The notes under the pieces: generated by a model
The model's database searches: none
What the model was told of the DNA's origin: nothing
What the model saw: only the letters and a program-made list of their open reading frames with translations
From: Lumbricus terrestris
Lineage: Eukaryota > Annelida > Clitellata > Crassiclitellata > Lumbricidae
Length of the DNA stretch: 64,000 nucleotides
Direction of reading: 5' to 3'
Assembly: GCA_949752735.1 (NCBI GenBank)
Contig: OX457047.1
Location: 19,834,372-19,898,371, forward strand
Part shown: positions 50,601 through 55,978 of the stretch, one piece after another
How positions within the stretch are numbered: position 1 is the first letter of the stretch
Layout of the letters: each line of letters begins with the position of its first letter
Made by a program: the position numbers and the translations under genes

Positions 50601-51328
50601 AATTTTTTGAATTTTTTTAGATTTTTAGCAAATTTCAACCAAACGACTAAAAAAGGTCATCAAAATTTTTGGCCGAAGATCCGCAACAATTTTCCAAACA
50701 GGGCTCCACATTTCTTAATCCGGCCTTGTTCTCAAAGATAAATTTACAATAACAATAAGTTCCTGCGATTTCAACCAATTCATATGCTGGAGCTAATAAA
50801 TCGGATGTGTGGGAGAACTTTGCCAAAATTTCATCGACGATAACTTTCATTATTGTTGGAGTATTCTTGCTAAGAAATTTCATCATTTCCGAAAATGCGG
50901 GCCCCAAAAGCTGCGGGCCCGGGTGCTGCAGCACCCTTAGCACCTACCTTAATGCGGGCCTGCATGATACCCTGAAAAGTCTATATGCACAAGCAGACCA
51001 TAATAAACTGCTCTAGAAATCAATAAGAAAGAAAAAATCTCTGAGAAATATCTTCTATAGATGAATTAATCACTCATTTCTGATGAAATAACTCTAAAGC
51101 TAAAATAAAAAGTTTGCAAGCTTAAGTCCACACTAAGCCCTACGCAACAGATCTAACAATTCGACAAATAACAAGTTCAAATCTAGGTCAAGACTTCCGC
51201 AGTCCTTCGGCTGTTCTAAGTTTACAATCATGCAGCATTCATACATTACGACAAATGCAAAGCAACTTAGCAAAGTAAACAGAAGTTACCGATTCTTGAC
51301 TTCTCATTGAGTTCTGTGACTGCAAAGT
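20525..51328 (-). CDS. DLG: Discs-large MAGUK scaffold gene, 21 traced exons
   Basis: Twenty-one minus-strand exons, all with GT/AG sites and compatible phases, add to 2265 nt and end in a stop at 20525-20527. Domain order is PDZ1 (GLGLSIAGG), PDZ2 (GLGFSIAGG), a Gln-rich linker, PDZ3 (GLGFNIVGG), SH3 ([20 protein letters not shown]), basic HOOK, then a guanylate-kinase-like domain. This is the DLG1-4 layout. Known members scaffold receptors, channels and polarity proteins at junctions and synapses: PDZ domains bind C-terminal S/T-x-V peptides, and the GK domain has lost kinase activity and binds phosphopeptides. Here the P-loop position reads LGPLKDR, not GxxGxGKS, so it should be inactive. 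The N-terminal L27 or Cys motif was not found upstream of 51328; those exons may lie farther right or outside the window. Confidence 0.97.
20940..21015 (+). repeat. SINE 3' tail fragment with (GAAT)
   Basis: gggccgggagcgctcctgtctagtaaccttgacggggcgctatataaat then aatgaatgaatc: the conserved tail module of the SINE family without its tRNA head. Confidence 0.7.
21380..21660. mobile_element. hAT MITE, CAGTGACGTAGCC ends
   Basis: A 281-bp element in the last-but-one DLG intron. Ends AAGTGACGTAGCCAGGAAT and GTCTACGCCACTG, with an exact 8-bp duplication AACTGTCG at 21372-21379 and 21661-21668. Confidence 0.88.
21694..21785 (-). CDS. DLG: DLG exon: GK-like domain helical segment
   Basis: It encodes [20 protein letters not shown] then [10 protein letters not shown]. 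It matches vertebrate [18 protein letters not shown]. 92 nt. The hAT MITE at 21380-21660 ends only 33 bp from its donor. Confidence 0.96.
21995..22260. repeat. Likely LINE-derived repeat fragment
   Basis: A stretch with 'gatggatggatccgatttgaccagggt', 'gccatgggttcaatgcccgtaggcgtc' and 'tctcgatgcggccttcctctttgttgctgccctcc'. The last phrase resembles the 3' ends of non-LTR elements that encode a GRPHRE-like C-terminus on the other strand. No intact ORF. Confidence 0.4.
22342..22451 (-). CDS. DLG: DLG exon: GK-like domain core
   Basis: It encodes [20 protein letters not shown] then [16 protein letters not shown]. Acceptor gtttctttag; the donor GTTAGC is weaker than the others. 110 nt (36 codons + 2), phases fit both neighbours. 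Confidence 0.95.
23180..23373 (+). mobile_element. 'CAGGGC..GTGCAG' hAT MITE with exact target duplication
   Basis: A 194-bp copy starting CAAGGCTTTTTTAATGTGC and ending AAAAACAGCCCTG. It is flanked by ATAGACTA at 23172-23179 and 23374-23381. This copy settles the family as hAT (8-bp duplication, CARGG end). Confidence 0.9.
23520..23630 (-). repeat. Dispersed repeat of the 'CCAGTCCCAAGCCTG' family
   Basis: Reverse complement of 60470-60545: gtcgctaatggtctttgttaccacacagtgacgttaaactgcaaata appears here in reverse, next to the cctcctcctttatcc block. Confidence 0.75.
23760..23932 (-). CDS. DLG: DLG exon: GK-like domain, GMP-binding subdomain
   Basis: It encodes [20 protein letters not shown] then [38 protein letters not shown]. 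The [15 protein letters not shown] and EAGQYNxxLYGTS motifs are intact; in known DLG proteins they form the phosphopeptide-binding cleft. 173 nt, donor GTCAGT. Confidence 0.97.
24488..24589 (-). CDS. DLG: DLG exon: GK-like domain, degenerate P-loop
   Basis: It encodes [20 protein letters not shown] then [13 protein letters not shown]. The nucleotide-binding loop of true guanylate kinases (GPSGSGKST type) is replaced by GPLKDR as in all DLG proteins. 102 nt, donor GTAAGT. Confidence 0.97.
25736..25783 (-). CDS. DLG: DLG exon: lead-in to GK domain
   Basis: A 48-nt exon reading (G)[15 protein letters not shown], corresponding to vertebrate EEYVLSYEPVNQQE. Acceptor ttgtgcag, donor GTAAGA. Confidence 0.92.
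26800..27430 (-). pseudogene. Non-LTR retrotransposon (LINE) reverse-transcriptase 3' remnant
   Basis: The minus frame encodes [20 protein letters not shown], then [26 protein letters not shown] (27075-27428), the RT thumb region of Jockey/CR1-like LINEs. After a frameshift it continues [20 protein letters not shown], then [16 protein letters not shown] to about 26930. Stops and the frameshift show a dead 3' fragment, in the DLG intron between 25783 and 27809. Confidence 0.85.
27809..27832 (-). CDS. DLG: DLG microexon, 24 nt, in the HOOK region
   Basis: Between acceptor cttttcgcag and donor GTAACT lie 24 nt giving (P)STDSPTK(G). Skipping it keeps the frame: the flanking exons end and begin in the same 1/2 phase. 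The position matches the alternatively spliced small exons of vertebrate DLG1. Its SP motif could be a regulated phosphosite. Confidence 0.75.
27850..30660. other. DLG intron without recognised genes
   Basis: AT-rich unique sequence with (ATT/ATTATT) tracts at 29620-29680, 30310-30440 and 30600-30650, and an (AATC)n at 28995-29010. Near 29100-29160, 'gatcaagatcctactgagtagggtcacc' resembles 26735-26775. No coding exon was seen. Confidence 0.5.
30677..30782 (-). CDS. DLG: DLG exon: basic HOOK segment (4.1-binding type)
   Basis: A 106-nt exon. It reads [20 protein letters not shown] then [15 protein letters not shown]. The RKKxxFSxKxPFxKxK block corresponds to the DLG1 insert that binds protein 4.1/ERM proteins; in vertebrates that insert is alternatively spliced. 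Here RNSFSKK is also a plausible basophilic phosphorylation site. Acceptor tttttttag, donor GTATGT. Confidence 0.92.
30862..31060. repeat. SINE fragments in opposite orientations
   Basis: 30862-30966 is the minus-oriented tail and body (gcgctccttcaagctatctactcagaggcgtt). 30990-31060 is a second, plus-oriented tail ending ggggactatatataaaaattccataatgaatg. The DLG exon at 31203 starts about 140 bp to the right. Confidence 0.7.
31203..31272 (-). CDS. DLG: DLG exon: start of HOOK region
   Basis: A 70-nt exon reading [23 protein letters not shown], the basic helix after the SH3 domain (vertebrate VEKKERARLKTVKFNSK). In known proteins this region binds calmodulin and regulates SH3-GK packing. Acceptor tttttcaaag, donor GTGATT. 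Confidence 0.93.
31385..31480. repeat. 20-bp tandem repeat, four to five copies
   Basis: The unit is cttcagcacttccatgctag. It starts about 110 bp upstream (transcript sense) of the acceptor of the DLG exon at 31203-31272. Confidence 0.9.
31745..31872. repeat. 20-bp 'ttgcatatttaggggaaggg' tandem repeat
   Basis: Six diverged copies. On the minus strand they read as an artefactual Met-Gln-Thr/Leu-Leu-Asn frame. Confidence 0.9.
32904..33080 (-). CDS. DLG: DLG exon: SH3 domain
   Basis: It encodes [20 protein letters not shown] then [38 protein letters not shown]. It contains the ALFDYD strand and the DEWWQAR stretch typical of MAGUK SH3 domains, with the IPSKRR exit into the HOOK. 177 nt, donor GTATGT. 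Confidence 0.97.
33222..33365 (+). mobile_element. tRNA-derived SINE, 5' part
   Basis: gtgtggagcatgttggtgtaatg..ggctcgaattcacctcaagctgccgcgtagggaccctgaacaagtccttcactcgtgattgctca: head with a decayed B box and the body of the 16772 family; the tail is missing. Confidence 0.75.
34168..34270 (-). CDS. DLG: DLG exon: PDZ3-SH3 linker helix
   Basis: It encodes [20 protein letters not shown] then [15 protein letters not shown]. It matches vertebrate EEYSRFEAKIHDLREQMM. The donor is CAG|GTGTGTGTGTG: the splice site is the first unit of a (GT)n microsatellite. Confidence 0.95.
34545..34690. repeat. Possible hAT-like MITE fragment
   Basis: It begins CAGGGCTGAAAGTGAGCCGGGTCTGC at about 34546, which looks like a hAT-type terminus. 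The other end and a duplication were not found. Confidence 0.35.
34830..34932 (-). CDS. DLG: DLG exon: PDZ3 second half
   Basis: It encodes [20 protein letters not shown] then [14 protein letters not shown]. The alpha-B1 His is in ATHDQAA. 103 nt. Like the PDZ2 exon it begins GTAAA directly after AG, so the acceptor itself reads as a donor-like AG|GTAAAT. Confidence 0.96.
35069..35215. mobile_element. hAT MITE, CAGGGCTTAAAGTGTGG ends
   Basis: A 147-bp relative of the 53160 element. Ends CAGGGCTTAAAGTGTGGCTGGACG and ACACTTTAGGCACTG. The flanks gctgtatg and gctgtgct share only the first five bases, so the target duplication has eroded. Confidence 0.7.
36091..36247 (-). CDS. DLG: DLG exon: PDZ3 first half
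   Basis: It encodes [20 protein letters not shown] and then [32 protein letters not shown]. This is one of the best conserved DLG segments (vertebrate [22 protein letters not shown]). 157 nt, donor GTATGT. Confidence 0.97.
36390..36440 (-). repeat. SINE tail-like fragment
   Basis: aaagtgcctctcacagtgcacaccaatcagaggcgctcccag resembles fragments at 32512-32560 and 43075-43140. Confidence 0.5.
36695..36785 (-). mobile_element. Truncated SINE inside an inverted repeat at a DLG donor
   Basis: In reverse orientation it has the B-box-bearing head (tgaattcaaacctgcaaccc..ccactacaccaccac). The SINE fills the 91-bp spacer between the arms 36677-36694 and 36786-36803. The second arm includes the 5' splice site of the Gln-rich DLG exon. 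Confidence 0.8.
36802..37036 (-). CDS. DLG: DLG exon: Gln-rich linker between PDZ2 and PDZ3
   Basis: A 235-nt exon (2 + 77 codons + 2). It starts [19 protein letters not shown] and then carries about 30 residues that are nearly all Gln with a few Ser and His, made mostly from CAG codons, so length polymorphism is likely. It closes with AVEEHFPR, joining to EPRK of PDZ3 as in vertebrate 'ITREPRK'. The donor AAG|GTAATT is one arm of a perfect inverted repeat. Confidence 0.93.
37125..37475. repeat. (GAAT)n microsatellite with AACAAT interruptions
   Basis: About 350 bp. It lies some 90 bp upstream (transcript sense) of the acceptor of the Gln-rich DLG exon. Ser/Phe/His open frames of over 100 codons on the minus strand are artefacts. 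Confidence 0.95.
37690..37828 (-). CDS. DLG: DLG exon: PDZ2 second half
   Basis: It encodes [20 protein letters not shown] then [16 protein letters not shown] and a basic/Pro tail. The alpha-B1 His (VTHDEAA) is present. The acceptor ttttgcag|GTAAAC plus the first 18 coding bases are the terminal unit of a 32-bp array that extends to about 38066. 139 nt, phase 0 to 1. Confidence 0.96.
37811..38066. repeat. 32-bp tandem array carrying copies of a DLG 3' splice site
   Basis: Eight copies of a 32-bp unit (cagactaatgttgtttacct gcaaaaattcac, plus sense). In transcript sense every unit reads gaatttttgcag|GTAAAC.. The copy at 37811-37842 supplies the genuine acceptor and the first 18 coding bases of the PDZ2 exon. 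Confidence 0.95.
38180..38385 (-). mobile_element. 'CAGGGC..GTGCAG' hAT MITE
   Basis: It starts tagggctttttaaaggaatt and ends catgctaaaaacagccctg, about 200 bp, reverse of the 23180 copy. No exact target duplication. Confidence 0.8.
38583..38660 (+). repeat. SINE 3' tail fragment with (GAAT)
   Basis: ggctgggctgggagcacctctgagtagtttcttgaagaggcactatataaat followed by four GAAT units. Confidence 0.75.
39327..39463 (-). CDS. DLG: DLG exon: PDZ2 first half
   Basis: It encodes [20 protein letters not shown] then [26 protein letters not shown]. The canonical GLGF loop is intact. 137 nt. The donor GTAGAT lies about 15 nt before an (ATT)n microsatellite. Confidence 0.96.
39535..39690 (+). repeat. Dispersed repeat 'GGTGCCAGGTCAGAATCCGGGGAGGTCAAG'
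   Basis: It carries agggagaccagcttattcacc and ggtgccaggtcaaaatccggggaggtcaagc. Relatives at 22625-22690, 46325-46440, 47325-47400 and 48168-48255. Several copies start with 'aaaagcca(t/c)gtcag(g/a)gagac'. Class unknown. Confidence 0.65.
40241..40391. mobile_element. Palindromic MITE with TTAA ends
   Basis: TTAACCCATTCG and CGAATGGGTTAA bound a 151-bp element whose interior repeats the palindrome CCGGATATATCCGG. TTAA at both edges suggests a piggyBac/Kolobok-type target site. Confidence 0.65.
40585..40710. repeat. 'atggtcacagataatcaatca' short tandem repeat
   Basis: Five or six diverged copies of about 21 bp. Confidence 0.8.
41140..41550. repeat. (CCA)n/(CCAGTA)n microsatellite; (GGT)n in DLG pre-mRNA
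   Basis: About 410 bp of CCA with GTA, TCA and TTA interruptions. It starts 15 bp from the donor of the DLG exon at 41565. The 205-codon poly-Pro frame in plus and the Gly/Val frames in minus are repeat artefacts. The transcript strand is almost pure GGN and could fold into G-quadruplexes. Confidence 0.95.
41565..41631 (-). CDS. DLG: DLG exon: PDZ1-PDZ2 linker and first PDZ2 strand
   Basis: A 67-nt exon reading [23 protein letters not shown]. It corresponds to vertebrate '..VKRRKP..IMEIKLIKGPKG' and places PDZ2 directly after a short linker. Acceptor gattttag, donor GTGATT. Fifteen or so bases into the intron (transcript sense) begins about 400 nt of (GGT)n. Confidence 0.92.
42115..42186. 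mobile_element. Very short palindromic MITE with TTAA ends
   Basis: 72 bp: TTAACCCTTACCACTCATG at the left and CTGAGTGGTAAGGGTTAA at the right, perfect complements over 17 bp. Interior aattttggccaatt is also palindromic. Confidence 0.7.
43410..43670. repeat. (AAT)n/(AAC)n microsatellite, two blocks
   Basis: 43412-43492 and 43605-43668, separated by the diverged repeat 'ggtgaaagtccctaagggatcataattatgtacc'. Confidence 0.92.
43682..43747. repeat. Inverted repeat hairpin, 30-bp arms
   Basis: Arms 43682-43711 and 43718-43747 match at 28 of 30 positions with a 6-nt loop. It lies two bases from the target duplication of the hAT element at 43758. Confidence 0.75.
43758..45970. mobile_element. hAT element, 2213 bp, with ~115-bp terminal inverted repeats
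   Basis: Ends TAGGGTGGTCC and (reversed) TAGTGTGGTTC fit 5'-YARNG. The exact 8-bp duplication GAGATCAT lies at 43750-43757 and 45971-45978. The inverted repeats extend over 100 bp, including 'gcgccctcycagtttgttagac' and 'ccaactggaaggcggtgctcaacgac'. No transposase ORF longer than about 80 codons survives. It sits in the DLG intron between PDZ1 and PDZ2 exons. Confidence 0.9.
46053..46155 (-). CDS. DLG: DLG exon: PDZ1 second half
   Basis: It encodes [20 protein letters not shown] then [14 protein letters not shown]. The His of VTHGQAV is the alpha-B1 position that gives class I PDZ ligand preference. The acceptor tract is built from (TTG/TTA)n microsatellite and the donor is GTGGGT. 103 nt, phases 1 and 0. 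Confidence 0.95.
46680..46770 (-). repeat. (ATTC)n plus SINE tail, reverse
   Basis: (ATTC)n followed by agagcatttatatagcgccccttcaagaaactactcagaggcact, the reverse of the SINE tail with its GAAT extension. Confidence 0.8.
46849..46986. repeat. 19-bp tandem array carrying copies of a DLG 5' splice site
   Basis: Seven copies of cacacccatacctaatgag (plus sense). In transcript sense every unit is TAG|GTATGGGTGTG..; the copy next to 46979 is the true PDZ1 donor (CTTAG|GTATGG). Confidence 0.95.
46979..47103 (-). CDS. DLG: DLG exon: PDZ1 first half
   Basis: It encodes [20 protein letters not shown] and then [22 protein letters not shown]. The carboxylate-binding loop is GLGL where most DLG proteins have GLGF. 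Length is 125 nt (41 codons + 2). The donor (AG|GTATGG) is the last unit of a seven-copy 19-bp tandem array that continues into the intron. Confidence 0.95.
47430..48170. repeat. 43-bp minisatellite, about 17 copies
   Basis: Unit taagtaagtgcaactttaat gtaatgtaaatattttaaat gcc, with two 39-bp variants lacking one 'taag'. Low divergence. In the DLG intron between 47103 and 48844. Confidence 0.95.
48844..48891 (-). CDS. DLG: DLG exon: lead-in to PDZ1
   Basis: A 48-nt exon with acceptor gtttttttag and donor GTAGGC. It reads [16 protein letters not shown]. The YEEVTLER part matches the first beta strand of DLG PDZ1 (YEEITLER in vertebrates). Phase 0 at both ends. Confidence 0.9.
49499..50962. mobile_element. 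hAT element, 1464 bp, CAGGGCCGCATTAAGG ends
   Basis: Inverted ends CAGGGCCGCATTAAGG and CCTTAATGCGGGCCTG with exact 8-bp duplication CATGATAC at 49491-49498 and 50963-50970. It contains a LINE-like fragment (about 50090-50340, with aagcgaacaagaggagaaccacgac) and a nested MITE at about 50524-50727. Confidence 0.9.
50524..50727. mobile_element. Nested hAT-like MITE, AGGGCCGGATCAAGG ends
   Basis: Ends aagggccggatcaagg and cttaatccggccttg inside the 49499 element. The flanks ttcccaaa and ttctcaaa differ at one base. Interior aaaggtcatcaaaatttttggc links it to the CAGGGGCGGATCC family. Confidence 0.7.
51290..51328 (-). CDS. DLG: DLG most 5' traced exon (tentative)
   Basis: A 39-nt, phase 0-0 candidate exon between acceptor tttctttgcag and donor GTAACT. 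It reads [13 protein letters not shown] and would splice in frame to the exon at 48844. The Met inside it could be an internal start. The region before PDZ1 is poorly conserved in DLG proteins, so only the splice sites and phase support it. Confidence 0.5.
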
Positions 51329-51649
51329 CTGCAAAGAAAAAGATACACCGTAAACGATAATATACCGGTAATGTAATGTAAGCTGTAACTTATATAGCAC
51401 TGCCACAGAGCAGTGCTTCCAGTGCAAATATTCCTACAGTAGAAATATTCGTTGAGGAGAAACAGCAACAGATGCAGAAAGAACATTGAAACGTGTAAAA
51501 AAGAAAGGGACGGCATTCAACAGGGCAGACGCAATGGTGGCAAATGATACATCCAAATGGCAGAATAATGTCGACGAAGCCTAAACAAGAGACAAGTTTG
51601 AGAAGGCGAAAAACATTGGTGTGGACACACTATAAGCGCAATGCTAAGT

Positions 51650-51958
51650 CACCTTCATGAGTATCTACAACAAAGTAATTCTGCTACAATAAACAATAAT
51701 GCTATAATGAACAATTCTGCTACAGTGAACAATTGTGCTACAATGAACAATAATGCCATAATGAACAATCCTGCTACAATGCACAATTCTGCTACAGTGA
51801 ACAATGATGCTACAATGAACAATTCTGCTACAATGAACAATTATGCTATATTGAACAATTCTGCTACAATGAACAATTCTGCTACGATGAACAATTCTGC
51901 TACAATGTACAATTGTTCAACAATGAACAATTCTGCTACAATGAACACTGTCAACTAA
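51650..51958. repeat. 18-bp minisatellite, about 16 copies
   Basis: Unit attctgctacaatgaaca with frequent single-base variants. It is open in plus for 105 codons (Asn-Ser-Ala-Thr-Met-Asn) because the unit is a multiple of three; no promoter, splice or conservation evidence makes it a gene. Confidence 0.92.
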
Positions 51959-52671
51959 TCAATATAAATGTCATTCTTGCTCTCATCTTGGCTGCCAACT
52001 TTGATTAAACATCACGACCAGCTGACCACTGACACTTTTTTCAAGTTCTGCCATCTTATGATACATTGTTTCACGCTACTCAAGAAAACTGCTTCATTTC
52101 CATGCATCTCAATGATCCTGGAAGACGAGAACAGCGTTATTTAGCAGCAGTCAGAGAATTGAAGCCGCACTCTAAAAGCACACACTAATGCTGCAAATGC
52201 AATAACGTGAAGCACAGCAGATGCAACTGGCAGAATCGAGACCCACATTAATCCGTTACCGACCGAGGGTATTAGTATTTCTACACCATTTACTCAACTT
52301 TGATCGGTAAATGGTCAACAATATGACAAGATCATAGCATCAAACAATTGCTGCGGTATTTCATTTCGAGCACTAAAGAATTGTTGCCTTTGCTTTCGCA
52401 CCACGTTGTCCTCTGGGCAGAGAGAAACGTTTTTCCGCATTCTTCGCGCGTCTGTCGCCAAACAAGATTACCTAATTCAATAACTCTGGCTGCGCTGTCG
52501 TCTTAAGACACCCGGTCCTCGAGCGCTCGAGTCGAAATGCTATCAAACATAAATTATCATCTCTGGTCGAATGCTCTTGACCAACTCAATCAACAAGCGT
52601 TGAGAGCATAAGTTCCACTTGTGCAAATACACATAACAGCGACTACAAGAGAAAGACACGCAGGAACTCTG

Positions 52672-53055
52672 CACCCTGCTGGCTGAAAGGAAATGAGAAG
52701 GAACATGCATTGCTGACTGAAGAGAAATAGAAGGAACACGGCTGAAAGGAAACCAGAAGGAACGCACCCTGCTGGCTGAAAGGAAACCAGAAGGAACGCA
52801 CCCTGCTGGCTGAAAGAAAACTAGAAGGAACGCACCCTGCTGGCTGAAAGAAAACCAGAAGGAACGCACCCTGCTGGCTGAAAGAAAACTAGAAGGAACG
52901 CACCCTGCTGGCTGAAAGAAAACCAGAAGGAACGCACCATGCTGGCTGAAAGAAACCAGAAAGAACGCACCCTGCTGGCTGAAAGAAAACCAGAAGGAAC
53001 GCACCCTGCTGGCTGAAAGAACACTAGAAGGACCGTACAATGCTGGCTAAAATGA
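52672..53055. repeat. 34-bp minisatellite, about 10 copies
   Basis: Unit ctggctgaaagaaaaccaga aggaacgcaccctg. A stray unit recurs at 53455-53485. The 165-codon minus frame is periodic. Confidence 0.92.
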
Positions 53056-53159
53056 AATAAGGAACACACCATGAATCTCCATATTGGCTAAAAAGGCCAT
53101 ACGAAGGAACATGCACAGTTGGATGTGTTCTTGAACCATGTTTCTATCTTGCGAATGCT

Positions 53160-53328
53160 CAGTGCCTAAAGTGTGGAAAAATAAATGCCTGGACGCCCCT
53201 TACCTCTCCAAAAGAAGTGCCTGGACGCCCCTTACCTTTTCAGTCTGTGCTCACCAATAAGTGGCTGGACGGCATTCAGATTTTAAAACAAGTGCATGGA
53301 CGCCGTCCAGGCACACTTTAAAGCCCTG
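53160..53328. mobile_element. hAT MITE, CAGTGCCTAAAGTGTGG ends
   Basis: 169 bp, ends CAGTGCCTAAAGTGTGG and CACACTTTAAAGCCCTG, exact 8-bp duplication CGAATGCT at 53152-53159 and 53329-53336. Interior has a repeated 'agtgcctggacgccccttacct'. Confidence 0.9.
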
Positions 53329-53777
53329 CGAATGCTTGAAAACCATTTTATCATGGATCTTGTGGTGGCACATTCGGTCGGGACCACCCGTGAAGAGGTT
53401 TCTTGAGCCGGTACTCTACACACGTGCACTCGTGGTCATAATCTAATCTGCACGATGGAACGTGCATTGCTGGCTGAAAGCAAAGGATCAACTTTAATAA
53501 GATTGCACAAGGAAGAAACAAGAAGACGACAGTGAAGAGATCAATAGAATTCCTATGCGATGTCGATAACACTGAAATATCAAAGATTCTAACTGCACAG
53601 CCGCATCTCCTCACTTCCCATGCATACAGACCATGGCATCTCAGTTCATTCCTCCATGCCACTGGGCATATACGCAAAATCTTCCATGACTCATCATTGC
53701 TTGCCGCTCAGTCTGCAGGCAATCGCCAAATCACAATATATACCTCAGCTCCATCTTGCCATATGTTGCAGTAACCG

Positions 53778-53793
53778 GGTTGCCATGGCAACC
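53778..53793. promoter_or_regulatory. Perfect RFX X-box palindrome
   Basis: ggttgccatggcaacc is a perfect 16-bp palindrome and fits the X-box consensus GTNRCC-(0-3 n)-RGYAAC bound by RFX factors, which drive ciliary and other genes. It is 2.4 kb upstream of the most 5' DLG exon traced. A near-match (gttgctatggcaa) is at 56101-56113. Confidence 0.6.
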
Positions 53794-54109
53794 TCGATCA
53801 TTCCTTGTTACCCAGTGTCGCCATGCCATCATGCCAGCAGCCGCCTTCCTAGAAATGATGGACAATTCGTAGAATCAGGGAGGAGGCATTCAGCCAGAAT
53901 TCTGCTATCTATCATCATCATCGTGTCAACATTTTGACTCATGATGCAGAATATATATAACCTGGATTTCATTGTAGATGCAATCACTTCGTGCAAGTAC
54001 TGTAAGTCCCCCAGTTCATGCATGTGTACATTGTAAGTATATGTAATTACACAACTCAGAAAATTTTAATTTCATCCAAAAAGGTCAAGAACACTGTTCT
54101 ATTTAGCTG

Positions 54110-54205
54110 AGGTTTGGCCGGAAGCACTACTGAGTCGCTAATCTTGAAGGTGCACTACAGATCATGTGCTCACAATAAATAAACAAATAAATAAATAAAT
54201 GCAAG
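54110..54205 (+). repeat. SINE tail fragment with (AAAT)
   Basis: tttggccggaagcactactgagtcgctaatcttgaaggtgcactacagatcat followed by (aaat)n. Confidence 0.6.
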
Positions 54206-54231
54206 AACATGTAAGTACATCAAGTATATAA

Positions 54232-54961
54232 TATACTAGATGTGTAACCCGGCGTTGCCCGGGAAATTTAGGGTTTCAAACACTACTCCAATGTGGTACC
54301 CAACGTTGACCGCTAAATTTCGGGTTTTCGCCAACCCTCTACCCCACCCCGCTTCCCCAAAAAGCCAAACGTAAACCGCCCCTGCGGGGCGCTACGGAAA
54401 TTATTACTGGGCTTGTATGACGTCATTCGGGCTGTAGACTCTTTTACTAAAGCTCGATACTGTTTACCAACGCGTGAGCGATGAAATCTGTTTTAAAATG
54501 CTTCTGTCTTAAAACGCTAATAACTCGAGTTCTAAAGTGAAATTTAGGGTTTTAACAACTACTCCACTCTGGTACCCATCGTTGACTGCTAAATTTCGGG
54601 TTTTCGCCAACCCTCCACCCCACCTCGCTTCCCCAAAAAGCCAAACGTAACCCGTCCCTGCGGGGCGCTACGGAAATTATTACTGGGCGGGTATGACGTC
54701 ATGCGGAGTAGACTCTTCACCAAAGTGCTAGCGTTATCATTCATTGACGAAATCTGTCTTAAAACGCTAATAATTCTTGTTTTAAAGTGAGTTAAAACCT
54801 GAAAATAGTTGCGATGACCTTATAATTTGGGTAAGAATCGATTGCAAGAATTTTTATAAACCGACGCTGTTTCATTTCCGAGCCTATTCTGCAGGGGAGA
54901 GTCAAAAAGCGTACAAACAAACAAACAAACAAACATATGGAATTTCGGAATTATAATATAG
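54232..54961 (+). repeat. Dimeric repeat 'TACTAGATGTGTAACCCGGCGTTGCCCGGG'
   Basis: Two ~290-bp monomers (from about 54245 and 54535) share 'ccaaaaagccaaacgta..cgcccctgcggggcgctacggaaattattactgggc'. The 3' end is (ACAA)n then catatggaatttcggaattataatatag. The head phrase and tail are those of a widespread invertebrate dispersed repeat, probably non-LTR related. Confidence 0.65.
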
Positions 54962-55728
54962 GGTACCCCGTCAAAAGCGCGCAGGACAAAAGCGCGCCGA
55001 CAAAAGCGCGCCGACATAAGCGCGACCCGTCAAAAGCGCGCTGGACAAATGCGCGCCGACATAAGCGCGCAGTCAACAAGATATAGACTAACATACACAG
55101 ACCAAAAAAACCTCACGGACACACTCATGTTTGTTTGTATGTGCACTTTTTATAGCGCCCCTTCAAGCTCCTACTCAGAGGCGCTTCCGACTGCTGTGCG
55201 GACACTGCATCGGAGTTTCACCCCGAAGCGCTGAGCAATTGTGAGTGAATGACTTGCCCAAGGTCCGTATACGCGGCGACTTGATGTGGATTCGAACCTT
55301 CCGGCTTCAGGGCAACGACGCCAACACTACACCACCGCGCCCCATGTGTAATTATCTGGCAAATATGCAACCAGTAGGTAGCGAACCTCCTTGAATCTTT
55401 CGGTTTCCTTTAAAGTCTCGTCAATAGGCAATTAAAATTACAAAGCAGTGGTTAATTTAATTTCTTATTTGTGGACAAACAACTTTCATCAAAATATGTG
55501 GTTGAATCATTGCCTTGATGAAAGGCCTTGAATATTGACCACATGTAGGTGAGAAGTATTGGTAGGTATTGCTTTAATTTATGTTAGGCGAAGTGAAAGT
55601 ACAACCTTTGGTCCACGCCGCGCGCTTATGTCGGCGCGCATTTGACCCGTGCGCGCTTTTGTCGGCGCGCATTTGTCGGCGCGCTTTTGTCGGCGCGCTT
55701 TTGTCCTGCGCGCTTTTGACGGGACACC
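54962..55728. mobile_element. Mutator-like element with subterminal GCGCGC repeats
   Basis: 767 bp. Ends GGTACCCCGTCAAAAGCGCGC and (reversed) GGTGTCCCGTCAAAAGCGCGC; 9-bp duplication ATAATATAG at 54953-54961 and 55729-55737. Each end has five or six direct copies of (g)acaaaagcgcgccg. A 9-bp duplication with GG-ends suggests the Mutator superfamily. No transposase. A SINE is nested at 55127-55346. Confidence 0.8.
55127..55346 (-). mobile_element. tRNA-derived SINE, near full length, nested
   Basis: Reverse orientation: tail tatagcgccccttcaagctcctactcagaggcgct, body with ccccgaagcgctgagcaattgtgagtgaatgacttgcccaaggtcc, B box ggattcgaacc, head cactacaccaccgcgcccc. The best copy with 16772. Confidence 0.85.
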
Positions 55729-55978
55729 ATAATATAGATACCGTAAGTACAAATCTCACAAAAACATTAACTTTGTCCAAAAATGGTAACAAATTCGAAA
55801 ATCAACTTTAATGACCAGCAATACAAAATCTCTGCTGCTGTACCGCACCTCCTTCTGGCATCACAAAATAATCACAATAAGATATTCCGCCAATTTTCCA
55901 AATGATCATGGATATTTATCGACTCTTTTTCCATGCGCTGCAACTTTCACTAATTACCCGACTTCATTATTGTTACCG

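Noticed and set aside
51641..51958. 105-codon Asn/Thr/Ala/Met protein
   Set aside because: 18-bp minisatellite in frame by period; no other gene signals.
52543..53072. 165-codon Phe/Ser/Gln protein in minus
   Set aside because: 34-bp minisatellite read in shifting frames; repeats differ in all three frames.
53351..53677. 108-codon minus ORF as an upstream DLG exon
   Set aside because: Part overlaps a stray minisatellite unit and no L27-like or palmitoylated N-terminal motif is present.
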